From Candidatus Saccharimonadota bacterium (GTDB lineage: Bacteria > Patescibacteriota > Saccharimonadia > Saccharimonadales > Saccharimonadaceae): a stretch of 64,000 nt of DNA. The notes beneath the pieces were generated by a model. It saw only the letters and a program-made list of their open reading frames with translations, was not told where the DNA came from and searched no databases. The position numbers and the translations under genes were made by a program. The stretch lies in assembly GCA_017510425.1 (NCBI GenBank), contig JAFWNJ010000014.1, positions 1 through 64,000 on the forward strand, given 5' to 3'. Shown here in pieces: positions 61,985-64,000 of this stretch. How positions within the stretch are numbered: the stretch's first letter is position 1; each line of letters starts with the position of its first letter.

Positions 61985-63394
61985 ATGACAGATAATATTG
62001 CAGGTGGAAAAAATTTATGGATCTTAACGGAGGAGCATCCTAAAAATGAAGTAATAGAGCAAATTTTGATGGAGTTTGCGGGAGCGAGTGGCTATTCGGC
62101 GATTGTAGACAGAATCAGAGTGTTACCAATACTTAAAAATGGACTATTTAGTTTTATCTATGAGGTAACTGGCTTTAATTGTAGCAAAATAAAACATATT
62201 TACATAAAGTCAGTAAGCGGATATTCGAGTTTTGTAGATTTTTTGTTATTCCATCAAGATGAAGAGCCAAACCCAAAAACTGATATTCCGAGTTATGCGA
62301 TAGAAGAGACAAAGACGGACGATAGTGAGAGTAGAAACACTGGCGTATATCAAAGATGCTCGAAGTTTGTATACATTAGTAAATACTATCCAAATATTCG
62401 CAGAATAATGCTTTACAATCTAGGTATTAGCCAAAAAGAAGAACCAACCGAAACATATATTTTCGGCACAAGAATGCTTATAACCATCGGCGTACGAATT
62501 ATGGGCAAAGTATTAAATGATAAGGTATTTAAACCCTTCGCTTCGATTGACGAATTGATTGCCTTCAAAAACTCTATGAGGAGACCGCCAGCTGGCAATG
62601 TCCCAATAGAGATAGTAAAAGGTCAAAATACGATTTTTATTTCTGGTCGGCTAGTAAAATCGGGTAGTCTTTCACACGACCCAAATATTGGAGCATTATC
62701 TATCATCTCTGCAACATTGAGAAAACTTGGCTGGGAAGGTAGGATAATGATTACTAAACATGGGCTAGAGCAAAAGCATCTTAAACCTGGAAACAAATTT
62801 ATACAAATTGCGAATATGCTACATTTGGAGCTTGAGGGACTGGAAATACCTATTGCAAAAAATCATGAAGATTATTGGTATTATGATAGAAATGGCGAAA
62901 AACTAGGAACGATTTTTGTCCATGTTGTTGTCGAAAGTTTTACAAACGGATATTCAATTTATGAAAACCATGCAGGTTGTGAAAGAGGATATTTTATCTC
63001 TTCTTCTGGAGAAAAGATTACAATCGAAAAATACTCCGATAGAGATTTATATAAAATGGGAGATAAAACAAAAAGGATTTCAATTCCAGACCTTGTTTTA
63101 CTTGATTTTGATAGGAGAGAAATAATAAACATTGAAGGAAAAAAATATGAAAATAAACAGAAAGGAATAGAAGAGTTAGGAAACTACGACGATATAGAAA
63201 ACTCGTATATACGAAAATACTATCCTGGATATAAAATCACAAGGACGGTAGTGCTATATGGTAGTAAAGAAGAAAAAATAATAGAATTAGAAGTTTGTTT
63301 TTTGTTAAACGAAGACGGGAAAATGATACTTGGTATTAGAGCACCGCAATTAATAAAAGATGCTCTGGAAAGACTAATAGATTATTGGAGATGA
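61985..63394 (+). CDS. Putative type II restriction endonuclease of the R-M locus
   Basis: A 469-aa protein flanked by two DNA methyltransferase genes. Two candidate PD-(D/E)XK-like sites are visible: FVDFLLF ... IEETKTDDSESRNTGVYQRCSKF (about 83-122) and SIPDLVLLDF ... INIEGKKYENKQKGIEEL (about 366-396). No ATPase motifs, so likely type II-like. TATAAT 7 bases before ATG: leaderless; it overlaps the downstream methyltransferase by 4 bases (ATGA). The nuclease role is inferred from context and motifs; I do not recognise a specific enzyme family. Confidence 0.6.
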   Translation: MTDNIAGGKNLWILTEEHPKNEVIEQILMEFAGASGYSAIVDRIRVLPILKNGLFSFIYEVTGFNCSKIKHIYIKSVSGYSSFVDFLLFHQDEEPNPKTDIPSYAIEETKTDDSESRNTGVYQRCSKFVYISKYYPNIRRIMLYNLGISQKEEPTETYIFGTRMLITIGVRIMGKVLNDKVFKPFASIDELIAFKNSMRRPPAGNVPIEIVKGQNTIFISGRLVKSGSLSHDPNIGALSIISATLRKLGWEGRIMITKHGLEQKHLKPGNKFIQIANMLHLELEGLEIPIAKNHEDYWYYDRNGEKLGTIFVHVVVESFTNGYSIYENHAGCERGYFISSSGEKITIEKYSDRDLYKMGDKTKRISIPDLVLLDFDRREIINIEGKKYENKQKGIEELGNYDDIENSYIRKYYPGYKITRTVVLYGSKEEKIIELEVCFLLNEDGKMILGIRAPQLIKDALERLIDYWR

Positions 63395-64000
63395 AAATGG
63401 ATTTCATAAAATCTCCGTTAAATTATACAGGTGGAAAATTTGCAATTCTTCCACAATTATTTCCATTATTTCCAAAAACCATAAATACATTTTTAGATAT
63501 GTTTGCTGGTGGCGCAAATGTCGGCATCAATGCAAACGCTAATGAAATAGTTTTAAACGATAACTTGGTATTTCTTATGGACATTTACTCCGATCTGCAA
63601 TCGAAAGAAGCCGATGGGATATTTGAAGAAATAGAAGAAATAATAAAAAAATATAAATTATCATTAACTAATCGTGATGGATATAACAAGTTAAGGAATG
63701 ATTATAATAAAGACAAAACTCCGATTCTTCTACTAGTTTTATCTTTTTATTCTTTTAACCATCAGATAAGGTTTAACAACCAACATGAATTCAATACGCC
63801 ATTTGGGCTCAACAGAAGCCGATACAACAAAAGAATCAAGGATAATCTTAAAGGGTTTATGGGAGCGCTCAAAAATAAAAACATAATTATCAGCAAAAAA
63901 GAATTTAACAAGTATGATGTATCAGTGCTAGGAGAAGGTGATTTTGTTTATTGTGATCCACCGTATCTAATCACTACGGGTACTTATAATGACGGGAAGC
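63391..64000 (+). CDS. DNA adenine methylase, Dam/D12 class (truncated by the window edge)
   Basis: 203 codons are visible. SPLNYTGGKFAILPQLFPLFP is the alpha-class SAM-binding start, FLDMFAGGANVG follows, NTPFGLNRSRYN is typical of D12 enzymes, and VYCDPPYLIT is catalytic motif IV near 190. The gene continues beyond 64000. ATG 63391 overlaps the endonuclease-like stop; ATG 63397 is an alternative start. With the beta-class enzyme it forms a two-methyltransferase system, as in DpnII-type loci. Confidence 0.9.
   Translation, partial: MKMDFIKSPLNYTGGKFAILPQLFPLFPKTINTFLDMFAGGANVGINANANEIVLNDNLVFLMDIYSDLQSKEADGIFEEIEEIIKKYKLSLTNRDGYNKLRNDYNKDKTPILLLVLSFYSFNHQIRFNNQHEFNTPFGLNRSRYNKRIKDNLKGFMGALKNKNIIISKKEFNKYDVSVLGEGDFVYCDPPYLITTGTYNDGK

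Overview
The window looks like chromosomal DNA of a Patescibacteria/CPR bacterium, most probably Candidatus Saccharibacteria (TM7); this is inference from gene content, not a database match. Reasons: standard genetic code with UGA as stop; reduced versions of housekeeping enzymes (ProRS of 409 aa without an editing insertion, UvrC of 419 aa without the C-terminal helix-hairpin-helix part); MurJ, FemAB-like and GatCAB genes; a Gram-positive-like surface (PDTG sorting signals, a VaFE-repeat adhesin, a DUF916-like protein); phosphoketolase plus lower glycolysis; and no amino-acid or nucleotide biosynthesis genes in 64 kb.

Layout. 1-231: start of an IS30-type transposase leaving the left edge, then a strong promoter. 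232-7000: VaFE adhesin, fusA, first FISUMP surface protein. 7000-8220: decayed DNA with a small-RNA candidate, a FISUMP start remnant and a broken endonuclease/exonuclease/phosphatase gene. 8224-13552: murJ-gatC-gatA-(membrane HEPN-like)-gatB operon. 13632-19552: glycosyltransferase, two FemAB-like proteins and a class A PBP (cell wall). 19661-24368: PIN-TRAM protein, a phosphoketolase split into two overlapping genes, second FISUMP protein. 24438-36756: uvrB, small DUF genes, lysS, greA, proS, CPBP protease, rseP, uppS, frr, rpmE, clpP, rpsB-tsf. 36822-40730: surface proteins, a complete IS481-like insertion, an orphan nuclease, tRNA-Leu. 40758-50384: uvrC-secG-SBP operon, anchored protein, enolase, LOG protein, gap-rpiB-rpe-pfkB operon. 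50519-60484: MazF-like protein, rpsL-rpsG with a structured leader, tig, a flavoprotein, membrane and unknown genes, GH25 lysozyme, HAM1-like protein. 60485-64000: non-coding hairpin-rich DNA, then a restriction-modification locus cut by the right edge.

How the genes work together. The sugar genes (rpe, rpiB, phosphoketolase, gap, eno, PfkB kinase) outline a pentose/phosphoketolase route to acetyl-phosphate and triose phosphate. MurJ, UppS, FemAB, PBP and GH25 build and trim the wall carrying the PDTG-anchored proteins.

The two strongest unusual signals are: (1) a family of about 120-130 bp palindromic elements inserted in frame into gatB, gatA and uvrB, with a shared GC-rich core and outer arms that are unique to each locus yet self-complementary; and (2) a gene-start architecture in which a TATAAT-like box lies 6-10 bases before the start codon of about twenty genes without a Shine-Dalgarno sequence, implying widespread leaderless mRNAs. 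Several starts are re-assigned on that basis.
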